Shown here: positions 53,821-64,000 of the stretch, piece by piece | Layout: each line of letters begins with the position of its first letter | Numbering within the stretch: the stretch's first letter is position 1 | DNA from: Patagioenas fasciata | Lineage: Eukaryota > Chordata > Aves > Columbiformes > Columbidae | Length of the DNA: 64,000 nt | Reading direction: 5' to 3' | NCBI RefSeq assembly: GCF_037038585.1 | Contig: NC_092520.1 | Coordinates: forward strand, 57,316,501 to 57,380,500 | Made by a program: the position numbers and the translations under genes | The notes under the pieces: generated by a model | What the model was told of the DNA's origin: nothing | Databases searched by the model: none | What the model saw: only the letters and a program-made list of their open reading frames with translations

Positions 53821-54860
53821 TGCCAACTTCATTGTTACAAAATTACAAACAACATGGAGATGAAAACAGGTCAAAACCTATTACAAACATGCAATTTCTG
53901 TTAAGAATCCATTTCTCATCGTATTAACTCATTTTTTGGGATGTATGCCAAAGTCTTGTTTCGAATTTATGTCCGTCTCTACCAATGTGGGATTACAAAT
54001 ATGAAAAAGATGCCAGAGCTTATTGAAGGCAAAAGAATGTGGAAATAAAGATAACCTTTTGCTTAAGCTCCTATGCTATATTTGCTATCTGTGTTTGTTA
54101 CTGGTTGTATGAGATATTCTGGGCATTTTTAATTCAAATTCCTATAGAGGTGTCATAAAATGGCTGGTATTAAAAATCCCAACAATCCAAGTGATGCATG
54201 TCCAACAGGTAACAAAGATACCATTTAATGGCACATCCATTAGCAAGAGCCCTCATTAGAGGCTGGTACTGCCTTGTTTCTTGCAGCTGCAAATTCATCA
54301 CCTGATCTGGCATTGCACCGTATAAATGTAGAGACTGTGGTTTGACTACATTTCTTCCTGGATTAAAATTTACCAATGTTAATCTTCTGAACAGGGCACT
54401 TAATATTTCTCAACAGAGCAGAGGTCCTCCAGTGGCTCTGGACTACTTGTGTGTTCTCCTACACCGTTTTTATATACATACACTCGTTTATTCCAAAGTG
54501 TCCCTAACTCTTAAAAAACGTTTTTTCTAAATATGATGCCAGTAAAAAGACTAAAATACAATAACACCTCTGTTTTAAGAAGCTAAAACCAACAAAAATA
54601 CCTGCTAATACATCTTTCCTGTGGTTGCTTTAGGCAACTCGAGAGCAAATTTAATTAGAGTGTTGTAAGTTAGCATGACTATTGATAACAGTTGAGTTAT
54701 TGTATCAATGTAATTGGCATAAAAATTTTTTGCTCCTTTCCCAATAATTTTTGGAAGAGAAACTATTGTTACTACAACAACTGGTAGCAGGAGTAGAGGA
54801 GGAGGTGGAGTAATCAGATGGTTTACACTATGCATTATAAACTCCTGTAGAAGAAAATAT
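53821..54860. promoter_or_regulatory. Possible conserved non-coding block
   Basis: AT-rich complex sequence with balanced texture, homeodomain and GATA-like words (TTTAATTCAAATTCC, AAGATAACC, AATTTAATTAGAG) and no repeats, resembling distal developmental enhancers downstream of ZIC2. No direct test possible here. Confidence 0.25.
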
Positions 54861-57800
54861 TAGACTACAAGAGACTACTTGTGTGATAGCATTATTTGCA
54901 GAAGGCTGCTGTTAGCAGCACAACATTAAACATGGTTGTAGTAACCTTCAAATTCTAACGTAAAAAGTTCAATTTTCCTTGAGAACTGTTTCTATTATAT
55001 AAGCGTGACACTACAGAATACCCTGGGGACAATATCGGAGTCTCGCTTGCACCTTTCTCAGATAAAAAATGCTTGTCCCTGTTGTTTAGGAACCTATCAT
55101 GATTCTGCCAACAGCAAATACATTTAAGCAAAGCAACTGGTGCTGTGGTTTGAGACGTAAAAGAGTTGCAAAACATGTATCCGCCTCTTCTCACAGTTAC
55201 AAAAGGTCTCCATGGCAAACATGAATATCTCAGAGGGCAGTGGGCAGAGAGATTTGAGACGGGGTCTCTTGCTGCAGCATGAAAGGATGGATGCTGTCAT
55301 GGCTGGACCACGACAACATGGAGCTGTGTCCGCTTCCAGACGCACCCCGAGGAGCTGCGCTGTCACCTGCCGCTGAGCTATTCCTGCAGGTTCCCTGTCG
55401 CTCATGTCTCCCAGGTGTGTGGGATCCCTCCTGTAACTCTCAGCCTCACTCAAGCCTGGGTGTGGGGCTCATGGTATCACAGCAGTTGGTCCTCTGAGAG
55501 GGGATGTTTCAAGGAGCAAGGTGTTCTCTTGTGTTTATCAATACATCAGTCTGCAGCACTTATTCCACAGCTGCATGCACTATGTCAAGCAAAATAATAT
55601 AACTGCTTTATGTAACACATGTAAGTAGCAATTTGGTATTTCCTATAGGCTTTCTTGTCAGAACCTTTAACTGATTTCTACTTCATTTTCTCCATCCACA
55701 AAATAAAGCTATGGTATTGACCTGAGTTGTTTCTTGTGAGCGTTAAACGGCTAGCATTTATATAATATTTTAAAATGTTACATGCTGTTTTGGTTAATAA
55801 GTCACGATTTATATTAGCAAGGGCATGATGAAAACCAGCCAAGTCTCTACTGTACAAGAGTATTGTACTGTACACCTGCGTAGCAAGCACTGAACATGTT
55901 TTATGCACTTCACAAAATGTTAATATTTTGCTTTTATAAGCTGCATTTGCTTTGGCCACAGTGAGTTTTGTTTTATTATCCTGCTGGTATTTTGAAATTA
56001 ATAAACAAGTCTCAAAACAGGTTTAAAACCTGCTTTAAAGGAGTAGTTCAGTGGTAAAAAACAGAGCCTCTGTCTCCTTATATCTTCTGCAGCATTCAGC
56101 CTCTTCCCTGAGGTGTTGGACTTCAGACACGTTTTATTAACATTCTGGAGTTGTACCCTCCTGACTAACCAGCCATTAGCTGGCTCACTGATCCTTAACT
56201 GCAGATCACTCTCTCTCTTATATAGGCTGCATTTCCCTTAGGTTCCAAAATAATTAGTCTCCTGGCTATGGATGTGATTTCCGTTTAAAGGAATGCAGGA
56301 GCAGCACCTCAGCCACTGCTGGTGAGCATCCTTATTCATGCTATGCTCCTTCTCTGGTTGATATTCATAGAGCACCAGATTTTAATTCTACTTAATAATT
56401 AGGCTAACACCAGACATACTTACATTTGCCTTCCAGCGCAATTTTCGGCACAGTAAGCAGGGAGTTGCACGCACAGAGCTCCCATAGCAACATGTTACTG
56501 TTAACCAAAGTTGCGTACCACAGCTCCATGTGCTAAAAATCCACCAAGGACCAATTCAGCTGTCAGATACACAGGGCAAACTCCCACGAGATGTCTGTGG
56601 AAGGTTCAGAGGGCAGAATAATCTTATAAATATATAACAGTGTCTTATGGTAATCATCACCCAGAGCATTGCTAGGTCAATATTGTGAGCTGATCTGTTT
56701 TGGACCACAGAGTTAGAACCCTGCACTCTCCCTTTTGTCAGAACTGAGCCTAAGGGCATAATAATCACAAAATATTTGAATATTATTCCTCAAAATGTAC
56801 TCTGCTGTAAGGTGCAATACCTGTATACTAAGGAAGTTCAACAGAAAGCACTGTGTGTCTTGAAGCGTCACTTTGGAGAACTGAAATTGAGAAAACCTGC
56901 TCTTTATTTCAGAACACAGAAGAAATACTGCAAGTGATGCCAGAAGGAGACAAGATAAGCTCCATGCAAATACTGACCAAATAATATAATAAAAATATTT
57001 TATTCTGTAGCATAGCCAACCTCTTCATCTGAGAAAGAGGGGAAAAAAGCAATGAAAAGAGCTGTGCCTGAAGAAGTCCGTTATTGCATAGTCACGAAGA
57101 CCCAGTGGACTTTCCCTAAATATTTAAAAGTCTAAAACTTCACTAATTTCTTTGGTTACCTTTTAATCATATTGTGCCTTCTGTTTAGTGGGCTTCAATT
57201 TATTGGATGTATCAAAAGCAATCATGGTAGTAACAGACTAAATAAATTCTCTTACAAACAGGATAGATATACGGGAAGTGACTCTTGCTTCTCATACTTA
57301 CTGCACTCTGTAATTTTAGACACTCTAAGAATATGTTTTAACTCAGGTTACCAGACATCATGAACCAATGAGAATGCAAGACGAATAAGAAAAGTGTGAC
57401 AGGCCCTTCCAGAAAGTACTGAGTGATTTCCGTTCCCTCTGCTCCCATACACAGAGGTATAAGGACTGCTCCCCACCTCATGCCTCTGTAGGGATGTTTG
57501 TACCTTACTAAGGGTAGGCAGGACTAGGCACAATCTGTTCCCCTGCCCAGATTCCTGTGAGTCAGTGTGGCTCTGTGCTGTTGCACGTCTAATTGTATCT
57601 GCCATTTTTAGGTGCCTTCTTGTACCCCAGTCAATCACAGCTGTAAACTCTGTAATTCAGACACTTTACCTCACTTGCAAATGGAGCAATGTAACTTGAA
57701 TGTGTAAACAGTAGTCTTACTTTTGCAAAAGTAAACCAGAAAATAATATTTTATTTTGGAGACAGAAGCAATTCTCTGTCTTTCTGTGGTTTTCCAGTCA

Positions 57801-57890
57801 AGCATATGAAGCCAAGGAGGGAGTCTTCTTAGCTTCCTGGGAGGGGAGTACTTGGGCAATCTGCATATTTACTTTCTTCCCCCTTTATTT
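54861..57890. other. Intergenic DNA with two RFX-like sites
   Basis: Unique AT-rich DNA. GTCTCCATGGCAAAC (55206-55220) and CTCCCATAGCAAC (56479-56491) resemble X-box elements. No gene recognised. Confidence 0.35.
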
Positions 57891-58480
57891 TATTAAACTC
57901 CTTGTCCCTTGATAAGCAATTTTAAAATGTCCATTTCAAGCATTTCCTTTGATCTGTCTTCCTGGTAATTAAATTGCATGCCTTTAAATTGTCATCATTT
58001 AAAATAATCCTAATTAAGACAATTTTCCCAAACTTCAAATACTGGTTTTGAATTCTAGTGTGAAGAGAATGAATAATGATTCTCTGTGTATTCACTTTAA
58101 CACTGTCTGCTTTTCTCGTACAAGGAAATCGATTTTCTCACCTGTCATGTTAACTAAGGGGACAATCCAGTAAATTCTTACTTCTGCAAGTAGGTCTTAG
58201 TCACACAGAAATTCACTGGAACTAATTACAGGAAGATTTGCTTATGTGAATAAGGATGTCCAGGATAAGTTCATTTGGATAAGTGTGCAAGTGTGTATGT
58301 GCATTGAGTAAGCATAAGCCTGCGCGTTTCACATTGATGCTTTAGAAGATGTCCTGTGTGAAACAGTAACTGCAGTTCACATAGGATGTGGAAATGAAGA
58401 TTTTAATAGCTTGAAATAAAAATAATTATCATGGATACATATATATCTGCAATGAATTGCTTTTGATCTGTATATGAATG
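57891..58480. promoter_or_regulatory. Possible conserved non-coding block
   Basis: AT-rich, complex, with repeated homeodomain cores (GGTAATTAAATTGCATGCC, CCTAATTAAGAC, GAACTAATTACAGG) within 300 bp. Enhancer-like, by inspection only. Confidence 0.3.
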
Positions 58481-59495
58481 ATCAGGTGATCTGGCTGTAC
58501 CTATTTCAACTCTTGAGAGAACCCAGTAGTGCTAGCAAATACAAAGGGGCTGGATTCTACTTGTATCTCACAAAACATATCTGAAAATAATTGGTACTTT
58601 ATTTTGTATGTTGCATTCTTATGATGCATACAGAGTGCTAAGATGTAAGAAAGCTTATGAACACCTGTGACAGTCAAGAGATGGCTGAAATATATGACCT
58701 GGATGTTCAGCTAGTAATAGTCTACAGAGGCTGTGAAGCAATTCTACATTACTATGTTTACCTAAGCCTTTTATATTTACATATTGGAAAGCATGCTGGA
58801 GAGTTTAATTGTGAGGTCATCATGAGTAAAAGTTCTTTTAGAAAACCAAGCCATGCAATATTATAGGGAAAAAAAAGATTAAGAAGTCTTTTCTTCAAAT
58901 GGAAATACAGAAAACAACATGTTGTTTAAGCAGAATTTTATTTTCTTCTACTCAAATGATGAAGAGGCTTTTGTGAAGAAAGGCTTTCATCTTATACACG
59001 CAGTACTCCATCACAATATAATTACCCTAATTTGTATTCCACTGTAGAAACAGGCTTTTTCAGCTTAAACAAATTAAGCAACAATCACTAAGCGTACATG
59101 ACCAGCATTCTTTCAAATAACCCGTTATCAGCTCTGGCTACAGCTTTATCTTGATAAAATGGAAATCCCATTTTATTTTCTTACTTTCACCCCCAGGATT
59201 ATGCCTGTCAGATTGCCTAGAGAGGCACTGTGATTCACTGGCTGGAGCGAGGGACAGAGTATCCAGGGATTATTTCTTACAGCCTCACTAAATCATTTTG
59301 TGATCCGGGTCAAATCCTGGCTGCCTTTGGGGCTCTATTTAGGAAAAAGCCTAAGTACACACTTAACTCCAAACATGTGAATAACCCAGCCACACTCAGA
59401 GGATCTTTTAAACAGCTGCATGTGCTCCCTGCTGCACAGAGGCTCTTCTGCTGCTCTTCTCCTCTGGCTTTGGTTGATATTACCTGTCCTCAAGG
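58481..59495. other. Intergenic DNA
   Basis: AT-rich unique DNA with no recognised gene or repeat. Confidence 0.5.
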
Positions 59496-59835
59496 ATAGA
59501 ATCATAGAATAGTTTAGGTTGGAAGGGATCTTCAAAGGACATCTAGTCCAAATCTCTGCAATGAGCAGGGACATCTGAAACTAGATCAGGTTGCTCAGAG
59601 CCCCGTCCAGCCTGGAACTGAATGTCTCCAGGATGGGGCACCTACCAGTTCTCCGGGCAACCTGGGCCAGTGTTACACCACCCTCATTGCAGAAAATCTC
59701 TTCCTCATGTCTAATCTGAATCTTTCCTCTTTTAGTTTAAAACCATCACCCCTTTCCTATTGCTACAGGCCCTATGTCTGTCCCCATGACCTTCTCCTCC
59801 TCAGTCTCTCCAGGTATAACCTGATGGGGAGTATA
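59496..59835 (-). mobile_element. CR1 LINE fragment, 3' end
   Basis: The + strand starts ATAGAATCATAGAATAG, the reverse complement of the octamer-type 3' terminus of CR1, followed by the usual GGTTGGAAGGGATCTTC and ATCTAGTCCAA words and the later TGTCCCCATGACC...CTCCAGG region. The element is therefore on the minus strand with its 3' end at 59496 and is truncated at its 5' end, as nearly all CR1 copies are. It shows moderate divergence. CR1 of this kind is abundant in birds and other sauropsids. Confidence 0.93.
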
Positions 59836-61080
59836 ACGGGCTGTCCAAAATGCTGGACAGGAGCTCAGGCCAGAGCATCAACCGACTCTGTTCCAGCACT
59901 AAGGGGATGACTCCTGTCTCCACTGTAGCATCACTGCTGTCCAGACAATGGGCAGCAGCAGTGGGAGGTGCTGCTCTGAAACGGATTTGAAGGACTAGCA
60001 GTGTCACAAGAAAACCAGGATCTCTTTTTCCACGCTGATGGATCTGGATGAGATGAAATCTTACTGGTCCCCAACCTCCAAGGTGCAGCTGAGAGAACAG
60101 TGTCTGGCTCCACATGGGCTTGCTAAGATCCTTACAGAAAAAAAAAAAAAAAAGGAGAAATGGGGAGAAGCAATGAGGCCATCGCTGAGCTGTGGTAGGA
60201 GGAGGGGAAGAAGTAACCTGTCTGCTCATGAGGCAGTAGTGACCAGAATTTGGATGTTTCCCCAGAGAATAAAAAAGATGCTGCCTTCAGATCTTCCTTC
60301 AGCCCTAAGAGAGGCTGATCCACCAAGCAGAAATTCTTCCAAAGTAGGTAGGTGCCAGAAGGAACAAGGCAAATGGAAGAGGATGTATCTACCTCCAAAA
60401 AGAGTGGGAACCATCACTGCTCCTCCCGAAGTGCTGAAGAAACAAAATTCACAAATGTTTGTTGAATAGTGTTTTATCAGCACATTTGTTTTGATCTCCT
60501 CTGGCACAGCTGAGATCAGCTGTCAGAAATACGGGAATTCATAGTGGTGGCTGGGGATTGTCACCTTCCCTGGCCCTCTCCCATCTCCCTCTCTTTCCCA
60601 GCCATCCCTTGCATGACTTTCCTTTCCTCCTACAATCCCCACAGCCTGTCAGAGAGGAGTGATCACACGGCTGCTCCATGAGTGAAGGTGAGCTGAGGGT
60701 GACCATAGCACAGACAGGGCAGTGCCCTCACTGTTAGGTGACAGTCCTACCACGACTGGGCAGGGCAAACAGAGTAAGGGTTATGACTGCAAGAGGTCCC
60801 ATCAACAGTCCAGCACTCTTCAGACAAAACCAATGTGACAAGTCAAGCTCAAGATCAGTCCAGGAAATCCAAACAATTCAGGAGCAGTGAGGAATAGGAC
60901 GAGGTAGGGGCAAATATATGATGCAGCTCAGATTGGCAAATAGGTTGAAATTGGGCTCCTGAGCATGGGCAGAGTATGTGGGTTGAGATCCCAAGTGAGT
61001 CCTGTCAGGGCTATTAGGGTTTACGGGTGCACTTGGGTCCCAGTACAGCCTTCTCTTCCATCATGGTGTGACCTCGCACC
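59836..61080. other. Intergenic DNA, possibly LTR-derived in part
   Basis: Contains A17 at 60137-60153. The 143-codon frame at 60038-60469 has no recognisable domain and carries a poly-Lys stretch from this A run. The part 60700-61060, read on the minus strand just downstream of the chromodomain relic, has repeated CTTGA/CCTGA words like gypsy LTRs. Confidence 0.35.
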
Positions 61081-61296
61081 TCATAACATCCTGGGTTTTG
61101 AGTGATATTTGCTGTGAAAAGCTCTGATTTTGGCCAATTCAACTGGTTCCCAGGAGTGCTCCTCAGGTCTGTAACCCAGCCAGCCAATGAGGTACTGAAG
61201 CCTCTCCTGAACTGGTTTAGAGTATTTTAGGGCTTGACAGACTAGACAGCCATTGTGCAAATCTTTGTTAGTTCTGACATGTTTTTTTTTAATCAA
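61081..61296 (-). pseudogene. Relic of a Ty3/gypsy-type integrase chromodomain
   Basis: A 71-codon frame whose second half reads LQYLIGWLGYRPEEHSWEPV, then about 20 residues ending in a FHSKYHSKP-like segment. This matches the C-terminal chromodomain of chromovirus integrases (LQYLVxWEGYxPEExSWxP, then FHxxxPDKP) in order and spacing. The aromatic Y and W positions are kept, while one acidic residue of the WEGY word is changed. No integrase core, reverse transcriptase or gag is visible within 1 kb upstream on the minus strand, so it is a fragment. A host gene fragment with a chromodomain is the alternative. Confidence 0.55.
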
Positions 61297-62400
61297 AAGT
61301 ATTACAACTTTTGTTTTAATCTTTGGGATTACTCTTAATGCCTTAGGAAGGATACAAAGATGCTTAAAACTGTATTGACTTTACAAGCAGACAATACATT
61401 TCAAACCACTAGTTGAGCTCATTGTCGCTCGTTGTGAACAACACCACAGAGAAGAGGCTTAGCAAAATTTTTGTCCATGTACTAGACTTCTTCAATGCAT
61501 TTCAGACACAGCAAGTGCTCCAGACCTCCCTGATTTTAGATGTTACTTCCCCAGTTCCTGGACAGATGACTGTTCAGTCATGTAGAACCTTTGGAGTCAT
61601 CACACAGGTGTTGAGCAGCAATTCTAGCAGTTGTATGATTATGCTAGCTCCTTGGTCCTACAAGTGTGACAACTCCAGGAGTTCCCCAGTAAGGCTCCAA
61701 GCCAAAACTAATTTCTGTGCAATGGGGTGAACAACAGTGTGAGTTTATATTTGCTCAGACCTGTGGAGCTATCATGCTCACCTGGTTCTGTAATACACTT
61801 CTTCTCAAGGATTTTGAGGACCTTTATATTGGTGCAATCTGAGCCCTTCCCAGCCCACAAGACTCTTTCAGTACTTCTTTTGAGTTGTATTTACCTTCAG
61901 GTTACACTGGAATACATTTTTGGGTTCATTTTGCACTCTCTCTGTGAATTTCACATTCTCATCCTTTTCCTCTTTTAAGATCTCTCTCCAGTTGTCTAGA
62001 TCTCTGCCACTTTGATGCAGTCCTGCAGAACCCTTCAGTCCACAAAAAATACAGGCAAAACACAATTCCCACAGAGATATCACCCCACCGTGTCAAAGCA
62101 GTTGTGATTCCTGTGCTAATCTCATAAGAAATTTCATTAAGCGGTATCACTTTGTCACATCCAAGTGTGATGCCCTCCCAAAATGTGCATGTGCCCTCCT
62201 AGATAACTGCTGCCATTTAGAGCTGCGTCTCATGAGCTGCTTGAAATGCTCTGCAAGTTGCTCTGCTTCCCAGCCTTCACTCACCCTCCCTGCCGCAGCT
62301 TCTGTGCAGACTCCAGCTTAATTCCCAGTTTTTACATCATGCTTCTGTCAATAGGTTTTTAACATCCTGAGGATGTGAAAAAATGAAGTTATGTTTGATC
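61297..62400. other. Intergenic DNA upstream of the chromodomain relic
   Basis: Unique sequence with short frames on both strands, none with retroelement domains. It may be decayed internal retroelement sequence, but I cannot show it. Confidence 0.35.
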
Positions 62401-62419
62401 CAAATAATCACACTAGAAG

Positions 62420-62880
62420 AAGCCAGACATGGACCCCAAGACAAAGGGACTCTCACTCTGCTAATGTGGGGGCTCCTGCATGTTTCCCCCATCAGACCTG
62501 CATTGCAGTGAGAAACTTCGTCAGGGTGTTGGGGCACTGAGTGCATCAATAGGTTGTGGTTGCCCTGACCAGCCACACCTGGGGCCTTCATCCACATCAT
62601 CTGGCCATGGCTTGGGATGTCCATTTAAGATCAGGCCTGAAACTCCAGCCTTGTTTTAAGCTATACTGTTGGAGGTGTCCTTGTCTTCAGTCCTATCTCT
62701 GTTCCTGTCTTGACCTTGAGCTATTGTCACAGCTTTCTCTCCAGCCCTGTGTTTTGCTGCTCCCCCTGACAGGAGTCCCAGAATAGTCCTATATCTGAGT
62801 CATCATTTTGCCTTCAACAGTTTGTGACTGTCAATGGACCCTGACACCAGCATCCAGGTCTGTCCACCCTGTTCAGGTCC
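62420..62880 (+). mobile_element. LTR-like segment
   Basis: CACACCTGGGGCCTTCATCC, then a TATA-like ATTTAAGATCAGGC and a pyrimidine-rich stretch with repeated CTTGACC/CCTGAC words, an arrangement often seen in solo LTRs of gypsy-type elements. Ends and target duplication were not found, so the limits are approximate. Confidence 0.3.
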
Positions 62881-62899
62881 TGTGGGACTATGCCCTGGT

Positions 62900-64000
62900 C
62901 ATAAGGGATTCTTAAGACACCCCTACCTGGGCTCTGGGGCTCCTCTAGGGTGGCTGGGGGCAGTTCAGGTTGCTACCAAAGAGCCCTACGGTCTGGACGG
63001 CTGGTGAAAGGGAAGAGTTGAGACGATCACCAGCAGGAAGCTGGGGTGAGGCTGGAGCTGTCAGTGAGGCTGAGCAAGGGTGAGACAATCAAACCGTCTC
63101 TGAGTAGTCCCTTGGCTGGGAGCAGGGCTTGGGGGATGAAAACGGGTTCTTACAGAAGCCTTTAAGGTTGGGAAAGGGATCAAATCACCCCTGAGGCTAC
63201 ATCGTGGTGGGTCAAGGCTCAGAACTTCCATGAGGAGATCCCAGATGTGTCAAGTCACCCTAGAGGCCAGCTGGAGAGGGGAACCCAGCCTCTCTGGGGG
63301 AGCCTATGTGGCTGGGCAGGTGTGAAATCAAGGTATCTCAGAGCAGGCATCCTCAGGATGGGGATCGAGCTACTCATGAGGCCAGGGGTTCAGGATGCCC
63401 CTGAACGGTTTAGGAAGCTGAGGAGATGAACTGGACCACACTGAGGAGAGGAACTGGACCACACTGGGGAGAAGAACTAGACCACCCTGAGAAGCACTGA
63501 AGGCTGGTGGTCAGAGGGGCTGAGGTGGCACCTATGAGAAACCACAGAGGTCTGGGAATTTCAAGCCCTCCCTGAGCAGCTCCAACAGCTGGAGTGATTC
63601 AGACTGTCCCAAGGCAGTCAGAAAAACCGTGTGGTTGCAGAGTGTCAGGTTTTCCCTGGGTGGCAATGGGGATCACGATAGTCCCAGAGCAAGGCAATCT
63701 GGCTTGGGGACTAAGCCACCCCTGAGGCTGGGTCAAGCATCCCTAAGAATGGGCTGGAGTGATTTGGGTGGTCCCTAAGGAGTTTCTGAGGCCAGGGAGG
63801 CTGTTTAGGAGTTTCCTGAGGAGACCTGATGGCTGGAGAAGGTGAATGATGCTGACCGGGAGGTTCATGCTCTTGGAGAAACAGAGGCCACGTGGCATGC
63901 ATGGGCTTCAAACCACTCCTGAGACCAGTAGGCCAAGAAAAGGATTAAGCCACCCCTGAAAGAAATTTGTGTGTGGTAGGGTCACCCCTGAGGAGCCCTG
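62900..64000 (+). repeat. Decayed minisatellite-like region with recurring CACCCCTGAGG words
   Basis: The core (T/C)CACCCCTGAGG and variants recur at about 63187, 63254, 63396, 63480, 63567, 63717, 63914, 63950 and 63983, between GGCTGG- and GGAG-rich linkers. The array runs off the window end. Confidence 0.65.
63423..63491 (+). repeat. Three tandem copies of a 23-bp unit
   Basis: Unit GAGAGGAACTGGACCACACT plus 3 bases, at 63423, 63446 and 63469 with two to five differences between copies. Confidence 0.95.

Noticed and set aside
60038-60469. 143-codon basic frame beside CR1
   Set aside because: Poly-Lys from an A-run and no conserved domain; not CR1 reverse transcriptase.

Overview
The window carries the head-to-head zinc-finger gene pair ZIC5 (minus strand, two coding exons, 11842-18138) and ZIC2 (plus strand, three coding exons, 27417-30753). 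Both are identified from the predicted proteins, which contain the five C2H2 fingers of the ZIC family and family-specific flanking motifs. The organism is a vertebrate and most likely a bird: a CR1 LINE 3' end (59496-59835) with its typical terminal ATTCTATG-type motif is present, the genes are compact, and there are no SINE or L1 sequences of mammalian type. In human the same pair lies between CLYBL and PCCA; neither neighbour is visible here, so the window is two regulatory genes embedded in non-coding DNA.

Layout. 1-9.48 kb: non-coding flank 3' of ZIC5, alternating GC-rich CpG-dense blocks with AT-rich, complex, non-repetitive blocks that look like conserved enhancers. 9.48-11.84 kb: probable ZIC5 3' UTR. 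11.84-18.14 kb: ZIC5 with a single 4.6 kb intron. 18.14-27.42 kb: the shared 9.3 kb intergenic region, with a cluster of four CCAAT boxes next to ZIC5, enhancer-like blocks, a purine-rich tract of about 0.5 kb ending in a perfect (GGAAA)n array, and a (TTCC)n(TCTA)n array. 27.42-32.06 kb: ZIC2 and its 3' UTR, with two candidate poly(A) signals. 32.06-41.65 kb: CpG-rich downstream flank with enhancer-like islands. From about 41.65 kb the composition drops to ordinary AT-rich intergenic DNA to about 59.5 kb. The last 4.5 kb is repeat-derived: CR1, a relic of a Ty3/gypsy-type chromodomain, LTR-like sequence, and a decayed minisatellite.

How it works together. ZIC proteins are GLI-like nuclear transcription factors of the dorsal neural tube, forebrain and neural crest. 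Divergent ZIC pairs share enhancers placed between and around them. The long CpG-rich domain (about 0.7-41.6 kb) that encloses both genes and stops abruptly is what a Polycomb-regulated developmental locus looks like in sequence. The most interesting signals are regulatory: repeated RFX-type palindromes, SOX/POU pairs, an 18-bp perfect duplication of nuclear-receptor half sites, clustered UGUA words in the ZIC5 3' UTR, and a possible intronic polyadenylation site in ZIC2. I saw no new protein-coding system. Enhancer calls are made by eye without alignments and carry low confidence.
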